NCBI RefSeq assembly: GCF_019218265.1
Contig: NZ_JAHUZE010000002.1
Coordinates: forward strand, 620,001-684,000
Source of the DNA: Maritimibacter dapengensis
Lineage (GTDB): Bacteria > Pseudomonadota > Alphaproteobacteria > Rhodobacterales > Rhodobacteraceae
DNA: 64,000 bases
Direction: 5' to 3'
The notes beneath the pieces were generated by a model. That model had not been told where the DNA came from, did not search any database, and saw nothing but the letters and a program-made list of their open reading frames with translations. Made by a program: the position numbers and the translations under genes. Shown piece after piece: positions 8,050 to 15,920 of the stretch. Each line of letters opens with the position of its first letter. The first letter of the stretch is position 1.

Positions 8050-9141
8050 GTGACCGAAGCACCACGGCTGGAAGTGCGATCCATTACACGGGCGTTCGGC
8101 GGACGCCCGGTGGTGAATGACGTCTCCTTCACGGTCGAGCCGGGGCAGGTGACCTGTCTTCTCGGTCCGTCCGGCTGCGGCAAGTCCACGACGCTTCGGA
8201 TCATCGCCGGTGTCGATCGTCCCGATACCGGCGTCATCCTGATGGACGGCAAGCCGATTGCAGGACCCGACGTGATGGTGCCGCCTGAGAGCCGCGGAAC
8301 CGGCCTCATGTTCCAGGATTTTGCGCTGTTTCCGCACCTGTCCGTTGCCGACAACGTGGCCTTCGGCCTGAAAGGCACCCGCACCGAGAAACGCCTGCGT
8401 GTGCGTGACCTGCTCGGCCGTGTCGGGCTGGCCCGCTACCTCGACAGCTTCCCGCACGAGCTTTCGGGCGGTGAGCAGCAGCGCGTGGCGCTCGCCCGCG
8501 CGCTCGCCCCGAACCCGCGAATCATGCTGATGGACGAGCCGTTTTCCGGCCTCGACAATCGTCTGCGCGACGGCATCCGCGACGAGACGCTCGAGCTTCT
8601 GAAGGAAGAAGGCACCGCCGTCGTTCTTGTGACCCATGAGCCGGAAGAAGCCATGCGCATGGGCGACGAGATCCTGCTGATGCGACAGGGGCGGATCGTT
8701 CAGGCGGGCGCGCCATATAATATCTACAACGCCCCGATGGATCGTGAGGCGGCGGCGTTCTTCTCCGATATCAACGTGATCCGGGGCAGGGTGGAAGGCG
8801 CGCTCACCCGAACGGCGTTCGGGCAATTCCTCGCTCCGGGCCATCCGGACGGGGCGGACGTCGAGATCGTGATCCGCCCTCAGCACCTTTCCATTGATTT
8901 TGACCGCGACGGCCATGGCCCGGCTCCAACCGAGGAGCACGGCACCTGGGCACGTGCGCGTGTCGTCCGGGCGCGGTTCGTCGGCAATGAAAGCATCGTA
9001 GAATTCGAGCTGGACGACGGAACACCGCTAAAGGCTTCGGTGCCCGGTGTGTTTCTTCCCAAGACCGACCGGGTGCTCTGGGTGGCCCTCCGGCGAGACC
9101 GCTGTTTCGTCTTTCCGGCGCCCCGGAAGGCCGCCGAATAG
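8050..9141 (+). CDS. ABC transporter ATP-binding protein (CUT1/Fe3+-type with TOBE region)
   Basis: 363-residue importer ATPase. Walker A is GPSGCGKST (near residues 38-46), the ABC signature LSGGEQQR (near 138) and Walker B IMLMDEP (near 160), followed by a C-terminal TOBE-like regulatory region (about 235-355) as in FbpC/PotA-type ATPases. GTG 8050 was chosen because GGGAAGGG lies six bases upstream; an in-frame ATG at 7993 lacks a site. No permease or binding protein is adjacent, so it is an orphan subunit. The substrate (iron, polyamine, sugar or other) cannot be told. Confidence 0.85.
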   Translation: MTEAPRLEVRSITRAFGGRPVVNDVSFTVEPGQVTCLLGPSGCGKSTTLRIIAGVDRPDTGVILMDGKPIAGPDVMVPPESRGTGLMFQDFALFPHLSVADNVAFGLKGTRTEKRLRVRDLLGRVGLARYLDSFPHELSGGEQQRVALARALAPNPRIMLMDEPFSGLDNRLRDGIRDETLELLKEEGTAVVLVTHEPEEAMRMGDEILLMRQGRIVQAGAPYNIYNAPMDREAAAFFSDINVIRGRVEGALTRTAFGQFLAPGHPDGADVEIVIRPQHLSIDFDRDGHGPAPTEEHGTWARARVVRARFVGNESIVEFELDDGTPLKASVPGVFLPKTDRVLWVALRRDRCFVFPAPRKAAE

Positions 9142-9265
9142 CGCTCACACATGCATTTTATTGCTGATGTGATCCCTTTGGGGGTTTGATCTTTGCCCGA
9201 GAACCAATAAATACCGGGGACGAAATTGCGGGACGGGGCGCCCCCGTCCATGAGGGAGAACTCCA

Positions 9266-9481
9266 ATGCTGAACAACATCGGCCTTCCCGGCCTTATCCT
9301 GATCGCCGTCGTGGTGCTCGTGCTCTTCGGGCGTGGCAAGATCTCGTCGCTGATGGGTGAAGTGGGTAAAGGCATCACCTCGTTCAAGAAGGGCATCGAG
9401 GACGGCAAGAGCGAGATCGAAGAACAGAACGCCGAGAATGCCAAGGACGTCACGCCGGAAGGCGAGAAGGACAAGGCGTAA
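9266..9481 (+). CDS. tatA: Sec-independent translocase subunit TatA
   Basis: 71-residue TatA: a single N-terminal transmembrane helix ([19 protein letters not shown]), the FGRGKI hinge, then an amphipathic helix and a short acidic tail. TatA oligomerises to form the passage for folded proteins with twin-arginine signals. GGGAG at 9253-9257 precedes ATG 9266. It is first of tatA-tatB-tatC-DUF815. Clients within this window include SoxY, SoxB, SoxC and SoxF, all with RR signals. Confidence 0.95.
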   Translation: MLNNIGLPGLILIAVVVLVLFGRGKISSLMGEVGKGITSFKKGIEDGKSEIEEQNAENAKDVTPEGEKDKA

Positions 9482-9512
9482 ACGCCGCCACACCGTCTGA
9501 GAAAGATCGTTC

Positions 9513-10289
9513 ATGTTCGACATCGGTATGACCGAGCTCTTGCTGATCGGCATCGTCGCGCTGATCGTGGTGGGGCCGAAGGACTTGCCGGGCCTGTTCC
9601 GGACCCTTGGACGCTTCACGGCCAAGGCTCGGTCGCTGGGCCGGGAATTCACCCGTGCCATGAACGACGCGGCGGACCAATCGGGCGTGAAAGACGTGGC
9701 CGAAGGCCTCAAGGGCGTGTCGAATCCGCGAAAATACGGCATGGACAAGCTCTCCGAAGCTGCTGACAGTTTCGAGAAATGGGACCCTAACAAGCGCTCC
9801 GGCAAGGCCAAGGAAGACGCGCCGAAGGTCGCGGACCCTGAACGCGAAGCGGATGCTGCAAAAATACGCGAAGCCGCGAAAAAGACCGGCGAAGCGCGCC
9901 TTGCCAAGGAACGCGAAGCGGCCCAAGCGGCGGATACGCCAAAAAAAGCGGTGAAAGGCAAGCCGCCTGAGCGGCCAAAGCCGAAACCGAAGGAGCCGTC
10001 TCCCAAAGCCGCCAAGGCTGAAACTGCGGCAAAAGACGCCACCGCCAAGAAACCGGCCGCCAAATCCACCGCCGCGAAAAAGACGACAACAGCGTCCGGC
10101 TCGAAATCGACGTCCGCCAAAAAGCCCGCCGCGAAGTCCACTGCCGCGAAATCGACGTCGTCCAAGTCGACCGGGTCCAAGCCCGCGGCCTCCAAGCCGG
10201 CCGCGAAGAAGGCCACGGCAACAAAGACCACCACCGCGAAAAAACCGGCGACCCGGAAAGCTCCCGCCAAGAAGGCTGCCTCTGAATGA
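9513..10289 (+). CDS. tatB: Sec-independent translocase subunit TatB with long Lys/Ala tail
   Basis: 258-residue TatB. Residues 1-95 are canonical: MFDIGMTELLLIGIVALIVVGP membrane helix with Glu8, then the LFRTLGRFTAKARSLGREF amphipathic helix. TatB forms the substrate-receptor complex with TatC. From about residue 145 to the end the protein is almost only Lys, Ala, Thr, Ser and Pro in a degenerate histone-H1-like repeat, making it far longer and more basic than E. coli TatB (171 residues). The tatC start overlaps its stop as ATGA. The tail is probably disordered and cytoplasmic. Confidence 0.93.
   Translation: MFDIGMTELLLIGIVALIVVGPKDLPGLFRTLGRFTAKARSLGREFTRAMNDAADQSGVKDVAEGLKGVSNPRKYGMDKLSEAADSFEKWDPNKRSGKAKEDAPKVADPEREADAAKIREAAKKTGEARLAKEREAAQAADTPKKAVKGKPPERPKPKPKEPSPKAAKAETAAKDATAKKPAAKSTAAKKTTTASGSKSTSAKKPAAKSTAAKSTSSKSTGSKPAASKPAAKKATATKTTTAKKPATRKAPAKKAASE
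9940..10286 (+). repeat. degenerate Lys-Ala-Thr coding repeat in tatB tail
   Basis: The 3' part of tatB is an imperfect tandem of short units encoding motifs such as KKPAAKSTAAKK, KSTSAKKPAAKS, KPAASKPAAKK and KKPATRKAPAKK. Codon choice varies between copies, so selection appears to act on composition (basic and low in complexity) rather than on exact DNA repeats. It is a likely site of length variation between strains. Confidence 0.8.
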
Positions 10290-11251
10290 GCAACACCGAC
10301 GAGATCGAGGATAGCGCCGCGCCGCTGATCGAACATCTGGCCGAGCTGCGCACGCGTCTGATCTATTCGGTGATCGCGTTCCTTGTCGCCATGATCCTCG
10401 TGTTCACCGTCGGCGGGCAGGTGCTCGACTTCCTGTTGGTGCCGATCGAGAACACGATGCGGAACCTCGGCAACCCGAACCCGGTGATGCAGTTCACCGC
10501 GCCGCAGGAATATTTCTTTACCCTGATCCGCATTTCCATGGTTGGCGGCCTGATGCTCGCCTTCCCTGTTATCGCGTTCCAGATGTGGCGCTTTGTGGCG
10601 CCGGGGCTCTACAAGAACGAGAAAGACGCCTTTCTCCCCTTCATCATCGCCTCGCCGCTTCTGTTCATCGCAGGCGCGGCTTTCGCGCAATACGTGGTCG
10701 TGCCGCTGGCGATGAATTTCTTTCTCGGTTTCGCTGACCTTCCGTCCGTGGTCGCCGCTTATCTCTCGGGCGAAGAGCCCACGGACGCGACCGGCAAAGG
10801 TATCGACATCGTCTTTCAGGGTAAGGTGAACGAAAGCCTCGACATCACGCTCAAGATGATCGTGGCCTTCGGTCTCTGTTTCCAGCTTCCGGTGCTGCTC
10901 ACCCTGATGGGCAAGGCGGGTCTGGCCTCGGCCAACGGCCTGCGCTCGACCCGGAAATACGCCGTCGTCGGCATCCTGACCGTCGCCGCATTGGTGACAC
11001 CGCCGGATGTGACGACGCAGATCATCCTCTTCACGGTCGTCTATGGTCTCTATGAAATCTCGATCTTCCTCGTCGCCCGCGTCGAGAAACAGCGCGAGGA
11101 GCGTCTGCGGGCCGAAGGGCTTTGGTTCGAAGACGACGACGAAGACGAAGCCGAAGATCCGATGATGGCCGAATTCGACGAGGACGAAGAAGACCTTGGC
11201 GATGACGAGCCGGAGGATGACGAAGATCCCGGCGCGGTGAACAAGGACTGA
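10286..11251 (+). CDS. tatC: Sec-independent translocase subunit TatC with acidic tail
   Basis: 321-residue TatC, the six-helix membrane receptor for twin-arginine signals. The cytoplasmic N-terminus has the conserved HLAELRTRL, followed by periplasmic and helix motifs such as FAPQEYFFTLIRIS-like residues and the VTPPDVTTQ loop near residue 235. After the last helix the C-terminus (about residues 282-318) is extraordinarily acidic, with runs of Asp/Glu, and longer than in E. coli TatC. ATG 10286 overlaps the tatB stop; its own stop overlaps the next start (TGATG at 11249-11253). Confidence 0.95.
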   Translation: MSNTDEIEDSAAPLIEHLAELRTRLIYSVIAFLVAMILVFTVGGQVLDFLLVPIENTMRNLGNPNPVMQFTAPQEYFFTLIRISMVGGLMLAFPVIAFQMWRFVAPGLYKNEKDAFLPFIIASPLLFIAGAAFAQYVVVPLAMNFFLGFADLPSVVAAYLSGEEPTDATGKGIDIVFQGKVNESLDITLKMIVAFGLCFQLPVLLTLMGKAGLASANGLRSTRKYAVVGILTVAALVTPPDVTTQIILFTVVYGLYEISIFLVARVEKQREERLRAEGLWFEDDDEDEAEDPMMAEFDEDEEDLGDDEPEDDEDPGAVNKD

Positions 11252-12096
11252 TGTCCGACGACGCTCTGACACGGATCGCCGAAGCGCTGGAACGGCTTTC
11301 GCCTGCACCCGCGCCCAGCCCGGATTTCGACGCGGCGGAAGCGTTCGTCTGGCAGGTGGACCCGGATCGGCTTGTCCCGGTGGAGCGCGTGTCGCGCGTC
11401 GACATCTCGCTCCTCGTCGGGATCGAGCGCGCCCGCGATACGCTCCTGCAAAACACCCGCCAATTCGCGAAGGGGCTGCCCGCGAATAACGCGCTTCTTT
11501 GGGGCGCGCGCGGTATGGGGAAATCCTCGCTCGTCAAAGCCGTCCACGCGGCTGTGAACGCAGAAGGCGCACCGCTCAAGATCGTCGAGCTTCACCGCGA
11601 GGACCTGCCAAGCGTCGGACGTTTGCTGGATCGTCTGCGGGGGAGTGACGCGCGGTTCCTTCTGTTCTGCGACGACCTGTCGTTTTCCCATGACGACCAG
11701 CACTACAAGAGCCTCAAGGCGGTGCTGGATGGAGGTATCGAAGGCCGTCCCGACAACGTGGTACTCTATGCGACCTCGAACCGTCGCCACCTCATGCCGC
11801 GTGACATGATCGAGAACGAGCGCTCCACCGCCATCAGCCCGTCGGAGGCGACCGAGGAAAAGGTGTCGCTGTCCGACCGTTTCGGGCTCTGGCTCGGGTT
11901 CCATCCGTGTTCGCAGGACGAATACCTCGCCATGATCCGAGGCTATTGCGACGCACATGGCGTAACCATCTCGGATGACGACCTGCGCGCCCAGGCGATC
12001 GAGTGGCAGGCGACGCGCGGCGGACGTTCGGGCCGCGTGGCATGGCAATTCTTCCTCGACCTCGCGGGGCGGATGGGCGTGAACCTGCACAGATGA
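11251..12096 (+). CDS. DUF815-family AAA-like ATP-binding protein
   Basis: 281-residue predicted cytoplasmic ATPase. Walker A is GARGMGKSS near residues 88-96 and Walker B LLFCDDLSF near 138-146, with a sensor-like YATSNRRHL near 170. The family (DUF815) is widespread beside tat genes in Alphaproteobacteria but has no established role. Its start overlaps the tatC stop by one base (TGATG), so translation is coupled. Whether it acts on Tat transport is inference from position only. Confidence 0.88.
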   Translation: MSDDALTRIAEALERLSPAPAPSPDFDAAEAFVWQVDPDRLVPVERVSRVDISLLVGIERARDTLLQNTRQFAKGLPANNALLWGARGMGKSSLVKAVHAAVNAEGAPLKIVELHREDLPSVGRLLDRLRGSDARFLLFCDDLSFSHDDQHYKSLKAVLDGGIEGRPDNVVLYATSNRRHLMPRDMIENERSTAISPSEATEEKVSLSDRFGLWLGFHPCSQDEYLAMIRGYCDAHGVTISDDDLRAQAIEWQATRGGRSGRVAWQFFLDLAGRMGVNLHR

Positions 12097-12219
12097 CACC
12101 CTGCGGTTTTCCGCCATCTTGCAAATTTTGCACCTGACTCTAACTTGTTACGTAATGTCGTTAACGACAGCCGAGGCCGCAGCCGGAATGCCAGCGGCCC
12201 AACGATATTGGGGGTCAAT

Positions 12220-13215
12220 ATGAGCGTTCGGTCCGCATCCCGCCGCTTCAACGACAAGGACAATGCGCTCGCATTGGTCAGTCTCATCGGCAATTTCGCC
12301 GTCTATTTCCTGAGCCTCTGGGCTGCCGTGCAGGCCGCGCGGATGGAACTCTGGATCGCGTATGTGCCACTGGTCGTGGTGCTCGCCGTCTCGGCGGGCC
12401 GTCTCTACGTGCTGGAACACGATTTCGGCCACCTGAGCTTTTTCAAGAAAAAGAGCCACAACATCCTCGCGGGCCATGCGGTGTCGCCCTTCACGCTCGC
12501 CGAATTCTACACGATGCAATACAACCACGATGAGCATCATCGGCAGATCGGCAATCTCGAACACCGCGAAGCGGGCGAGATTAACACCATGACGCTCGCT
12601 GAGTGGAACGAGGCCGGGTTCTGGAAACGGCTTCACTACAGACTGTATCGAAACCCCTTCGTGCTGATCCCGCTGGGGGCGTTCTACACGTATTTCATCG
12701 TCTGGCGGTTCCCGAAGAACACAATGAAAGTCGCGCCGATCTCGGTGCTTATGCACAATGTCTCGCTGCTCGTCTGGTGGGGCATCGTCTTTGCGCTCGC
12801 CGGTTGGACCGGGGTGCTCACGATATGGCTTTCGATATTCGTGGCCGGGATGCTGGGCGTTTTCCTCGTCTACCTTCAGCACAATTTCGAAGACACCTAC
12901 TGGGACCGTCGCCCGGACCTGTCCTTCGATCAGGCGGCGCTTCAGGGTGCATCCTGCCTGAACTTCGGCTGGTGGTTCGATGAAGCCGTGGCCAACATCA
13001 CAAAGCACGACATTCACCATCTGAATGCGTCGATCCCCTGCTACAAGCTGCGGCAGGCCCATCGGGAACTGGAAGACGAGTTTCCTCTTCGCCTGATTTC
13101 GTTCCGCGAGGCGCTTCATGCCTTCACGCTGAAGCTCTGGGACGAGGAGACCGGGCAATTGGTTCCGTTCCCGAAGGAACGGCAGGTTGCGGCACAGGCG
13201 ACACCGGCAGAGTGA
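12220..13215 (+). CDS. membrane fatty acid desaturase
   Basis: 331-residue integral-membrane desaturase with the three histidine boxes that bind the di-iron centre: HDFGH (near residues 65-69), HDEHH (near 104-108) and HDIHH (near 267-271). About four hydrophobic segments lie between them. Members introduce double bonds into acyl chains or act on related lipids or carotenoids. Start ATG 12220 follows a GGGGGT stretch; a more upstream start reads into non-conserved sequence. It is convergent with the flavin reductase gene, not in an obvious operon. The lipid substrate is unknown. Confidence 0.88.
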   Translation: MSVRSASRRFNDKDNALALVSLIGNFAVYFLSLWAAVQAARMELWIAYVPLVVVLAVSAGRLYVLEHDFGHLSFFKKKSHNILAGHAVSPFTLAEFYTMQYNHDEHHRQIGNLEHREAGEINTMTLAEWNEAGFWKRLHYRLYRNPFVLIPLGAFYTYFIVWRFPKNTMKVAPISVLMHNVSLLVWWGIVFALAGWTGVLTIWLSIFVAGMLGVFLVYLQHNFEDTYWDRRPDLSFDQAALQGASCLNFGWWFDEAVANITKHDIHHLNASIPCYKLRQAHRELEDEFPLRLISFREALHAFTLKLWDEETGQLVPFPKERQVAAQATPAE

Positions 13216-13235
13216 ATTGATCGTCCGAGATGCCG

Positions 13236-13739
13236 TCAGTTGTCGTCGGCGTGTAGGAATTGGCCCCAATTGCCGGCGAGAAAGACCCGCGGAATGGCTG
13301 GCGATGTCGTCACCCGGTCGACGTGGCCGATGATGACCGTGTGATCGCCCGCGTCGATGCGATCGCGGATGTGACATTCGAAACGCGCCGGGCAGCCTTC
13401 GATCAGGGGGACGTCGTGTTCCGACACGTCCCAATCGCATGTGTCGAAAGCTTCGCCTGTGCGGGCGAACGCCCTCGTCACGTCATCTTGTTCCTCGCCC
13501 ATAACGTGAAGCGCGAACCTGTGGGCCGACGCGAGCGCGTCGTGGCGTCGGGACTTCTTGGCGGGGCACCACAGGATCAGCGGCGGGTCCATAGAGACCG
13601 AAGTAAAGCTGTTCACGGTGATCCCGAGCGGCCCGCGCGGAGTCTGGCACGTCACAACAGTCACGCCGGTCGCGAACAGGCCGAGCGCGTCACGCATTTC
13701 GCGGGCCGTGTCGGGGGCGGGGATGAAGCTGTCGGTCAT
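13236..13739 (-). CDS. flavin reductase domain protein
   Basis: 167-residue FMN-binding split-barrel reductase of the HpaC/RutF type. FATGVTVVTC near residue 25 and GITVNSFTSVSMDPPL near 40-55 are the family signatures, and the C-terminal HVDRV...FLAGNWGQF also fits. These enzymes supply reduced flavin to a partner monooxygenase or act as small oxidoreductases; no monooxygenase lies nearby. The start is set at 13739, where MTDSFIPAPDTAREMRDALG begins, rather than 36 bases upstream. Single leftward gene. Confidence 0.87.
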   Translation of the reverse strand: MTDSFIPAPDTAREMRDALGLFATGVTVVTCQTPRGPLGITVNSFTSVSMDPPLILWCPAKKSRRHDALASAHRFALHVMGEEQDDVTRAFARTGEAFDTCDWDVSEHDVPLIEGCPARFECHIRDRIDAGDHTVIIGHVDRVTTSPAIPRVFLAGNWGQFLHADDN

Positions 13740-13802
13740 ATCTCTCTCGCGCGTTTCACCGAGGGGTAAACGCAATACGAGGTGAGCGAAAGGGTGGACC
13801 GA

Positions 13803-14864
13803 TCATTCCGCCGGAGCGAAGCCCGAAATGAGGTGACGCAGGCCGAGCGCGGCCCCGGCCATGATGGCAAGGAAGGTGACGGGTGCGCCGTAATAGATCA
13901 GCGAAAACGCGGTCAGCCCCTGGCCGATCGAGCAGCCGAAGGCGATGACGCCACCGAAGCCCATGAGCACCGCGCCGCCGATCTGGCGTTTCAGTTCGCG
14001 CGGGTCTTCGCAGGCTTCCCATCGGAAATGCCCTTTGAGCGCCGAGCCGATGAAGGCACCGGCGAGCACGCCCGCGACCGAGCCGACGCCGAAGTTGAGC
14101 GTATTCCCCGAAGCCGTCATCAGGTAGAGGATCGTGTCGCCAAGGGGCGCGGAATAGGTGTGGCTTTCGACCGCGATCGGTGTGAAGCCATTGTCGAGCA
14201 CCCATTGCGTTCCGGCCCAGCCGACCACGACGGCGAGGCCCGCGATGGCGGCCCAGAAGATTTCCTTGCGCGCCGCGCGCATCTCGGCGCTGGTCAGCAT
14301 GGCGGCGATCAGGACGACGCCTACAGCGATGCCCAGGAGGGGTGCGGACACTCCGGTGAGGGATTCGATCAGGTGCGGCAGGGTGGGGAGCGTTTCGCCC
14401 GCATCCAGGGCACGTTCGGGAAAGGCCGTGATCCGGGCGCGCGCCAATGGCCCCGAGATCGCGACATAGGCGGCGAGGCCCATGACGAGCACGATCACGA
14501 ACGACCGAAGATCGCCGCCGCCCAGCCGGGCCAGCGCGCCGAAGCCGCAATTGCCGGCGAGCGCCATGCCGTAGCCGAAGATCAGCCCGCCCGAGACCGA
14601 CGCCCAAGGCACCCATGCCGATTGCAGGTAGATCGTGTCGGGCGCGTTCAAAAGGCCGAACTGCATGAGCGTGAAGGCGCCAGCGATAGCCGTGCCGATG
14701 GCGATGCCCCACATCCGCATGCGCACGGAAGACCCGGCGTAGAGCAGGTCCTCGATCGCGCCCAGCGTGCAAAATCGGCCAAGCCGCGCCGCGAGGCCCA
14801 GCATGATACCACCCACAAGCCCTACAAGGGCCGCAGCATTGTGGTCGCCCAGAACGTCGAGCAT
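13803..14864 (-). CDS. soxT: SoxT-like YeeE/YedE (TsuA-type) thiosulfate permease
   Basis: 353-residue polytopic membrane protein of the YeeE/YedE family, with about nine to ten hydrophobic helices and paired Cys motifs (GRFCTLGAIED near residue 30, GNCGFGALARLGGG near 103, AFGCSIGQG near 310) at positions used for thiosulfate transfer in TsuA. As third gene of soxSRT it probably imports thiosulfate or a sulfur compound, perhaps as inducer for SoxR. GGGAGGA upstream fixes ATG 14864. An ATTC-N8-GAAT operator lies about 100 bases upstream, so it may have its own regulated promoter. Confidence 0.85.
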   Translation of the reverse strand: MLDVLGDHNAAALVGLVGGIMLGLAARLGRFCTLGAIEDLLYAGSSVRMRMWGIAIGTAIAGAFTLMQFGLLNAPDTIYLQSAWVPWASVSGGLIFGYGMALAGNCGFGALARLGGGDLRSFVIVLVMGLAAYVAISGPLARARITAFPERALDAGETLPTLPHLIESLTGVSAPLLGIAVGVVLIAAMLTSAEMRAARKEIFWAAIAGLAVVVGWAGTQWVLDNGFTPIAVESHTYSAPLGDTILYLMTASGNTLNFGVGSVAGVLAGAFIGSALKGHFRWEACEDPRELKRQIGGAVLMGFGGVIAFGCSIGQGLTAFSLIYYGAPVTFLAIMAGAALGLRHLISGFAPAE

Positions 14865-14966
14865 GACTTTGTCCTCCCGACCGCTGACTCCTCCCATGCA
14901 CAGGGCGCGGACGATCCCCGTTGCGGGGACCAGTTCAGCGTATTCGGGGAGTGAAAATCAAGTGCA

Positions 14967-14982
14967 ATTCGCGACTGCGAAT
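14967..14982. promoter_or_regulatory. ATTC-N8-GAAT operator upstream of soxT
   Basis: An exact ATTC-N8-GAAT palindrome between soxR and soxT. Its flanks extend the symmetry (CA on the left, TG on the right). The same motif recurs upstream of five other sulfur genes here, and it has the form described for ArsR-family (per)sulfide sensors such as SqrR. SoxR, encoded next to it, is the obvious candidate binder. Confidence 0.7.
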
Positions 14983-15004
14983 GTGTCGATACGTTAGGAA
15001 GTGC

Positions 15005-15364
15005 TTATTCGGCAGCTTTCGTCGTGCCGTCCCCGACCGAACAGAACATGTCGTAGATCACTTCGAGCACGCGTTTGGGGCGGTCGTCGGCCAACGAATA
15101 GTAAATTGCCTTTCCGTCGCGGCGGGGTGTGACCAGACCCTCCAACCGAAGTCGGGCGAGCTGTTGGGAAACAGCGGCCTGTCGCGCGGACAGGAGTTCT
15201 TCCAGCTCGGTCACGGATTTCTCGCCAGTGACCAGGTGGCACAGGATCATGAGTCGACCTTCATGGCTGATCGCCTTCAGAAACGCCGAAGCGTCGCAGG
15301 CGGATTCAACCATCTTGTCCATTTCCTCGTCGGTCATGTCTTCGGTAATGACAGGGATGTTCAT
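15005..15364 (-). CDS. soxR: SoxR, ArsR-family thiol-sensing repressor
   Basis: 119-residue winged-helix repressor. The recognition helix is ARQAAVSQQLARLRLEGLV (near residues 60-78) and the wing RRDGKAIYYSL (81-91). Cys42 in LMILCHL and Cys108 in DMFCSVG match the Cys41/Cys107 pair that forms a tetrasulfide in SqrR of Rhodobacter capsulatus; a third Cys23 is present. It therefore likely derepresses sox genes when reactive sulfur accumulates. Middle gene of leftward soxS-soxR-soxT. Six copies of a matching operator are spread over the island. Confidence 0.93.
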   Translation of the reverse strand: MNIPVITEDMTDEEMDKMVESACDASAFLKAISHEGRLMILCHLVTGEKSVTELEELLSARQAAVSQQLARLRLEGLVTPRRDGKAIYYSLADDRPKRVLEVIYDMFCSVGDGTTKAAE

Positions 15365-15437
15365 CCGCAGATCCAGTTCAGTTTCGTTTCAATACATTTA
15401 GTGGCATGGCCGGTTCCATGCAAATTCTTCGATACTT

Positions 15438-15456
15438 GAAGGGTAAATTACCCTTC
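15438..15456. terminator. 9-bp inverted repeat at the soxS stop codon
   Basis: GAAGGGTAA and TTACCCTTC flank a single A, giving a perfect 9+1+9 inverted repeat that contains the soxS stop codon. There is no U tract, so it is a weak terminator candidate. It may instead stabilise the soxS mRNA end or set the soxS:soxR expression ratio. Confidence 0.4.
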
Positions 15457-15837
15457 GTTCTGTGACGTTGACGCCGCGACCGGATCGAACCCGGTTTGCG
15501 CCTTGAGCATCATGCCCAGAAGACCCCAGAAGAAATCCTCGCCCGGATAACCTTCTATCCGTGCCAGTTCGATCCCGTCCTCAACCAGCACGAACGTCGG
15601 TGTGTAATTCACCGGACGAGCCAGATCGTAGCCGCTGTCCTCGACCTCGCGCAATTGCACCCGCACCAGAGGCGCAGCGCGCCCTTCAGCGGTTTTGGGA
15701 TATTCTACAGATACTTCTCGGTCCCATTGGCGGCAATAGGCGCAACCGGGTTGCTCGACCATGACCAGCTCCACCGCGAAGGCGGGGAGTGTGGCGACCC
15801 ACAATAGAGCCGCAGCGAGGGCAGGGGCGAGACGCAT
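15448..15837 (-). CDS. soxS: SoxS, periplasmic thioredoxin-like protein
   Basis: 129-residue exported thioredoxin-fold protein. Residues 1-21 are a Sec signal peptide ending AFA, and the redox motif is CAYC (Cys32/Cys35) in EQPGCAYCRQWD. In Paracoccus, SoxS keeps SoxYZ in its active reduced form. ATG 15837 was chosen because the signal peptide begins there; an upstream in-frame start would add a non-signal extension. First gene of soxSRT, divergent from soxV with 83 bases between starts. Confidence 0.92.
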   Translation of the reverse strand: MRLAPALAAALLWVATLPAFAVELVMVEQPGCAYCRQWDREVSVEYPKTAEGRAAPLVRVQLREVEDSGYDLARPVNYTPTFVLVEDGIELARIEGYPGEDFFWGLLGMMLKAQTGFDPVAASTSQNEG

Positions 15838-15870
15838 CTTTTTTCCAATTGACCGAACGCTTGCAAAAAA

Positions 15871-15885
15871 CATAATGCGTTTATG
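15871..15885. promoter_or_regulatory. inverted repeat in the soxS-soxV divergent promoter
   Basis: CATAA-N5-TTATG lies midway between the divergent soxS and soxV starts, inside a wider GAACGC...GCGTTC symmetry (about 15855-15890). The region lacks the ATTC-N8-GAAT motif seen at other sulfur genes here, so it may be a variant SoxR site or a site for another regulator. Confidence 0.4.
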
Positions 15886-15920
15886 CGTTCCGTGCAAGAA
15901 ACGGGATGCCGGGAGGATGT

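Noticed and set aside
9940-10286. Possible CRISPR-like or DNA tandem repeat
   Set aside because: Units are irregular, lie inside tatB in frame, and vary in codons; this is protein low complexity, not a spacer-repeat array. No CRISPR array was seen elsewhere.
9158-11308. Very long minus-strand open frame opposite tatABC
   Set aside because: It is the antisense of tatA, tatB and tatC. Its composition (runs of Ala/Phe/Val and Asp/His) mirrors the Lys/Ala and acidic tails, and the plus-strand genes have clear motifs and ribosome sites.
12148-13440. 430-codon minus-strand frame opposite the desaturase gene
   Set aside because: Arg/His-rich shadow of the desaturase; the plus strand encodes the three histidine boxes.
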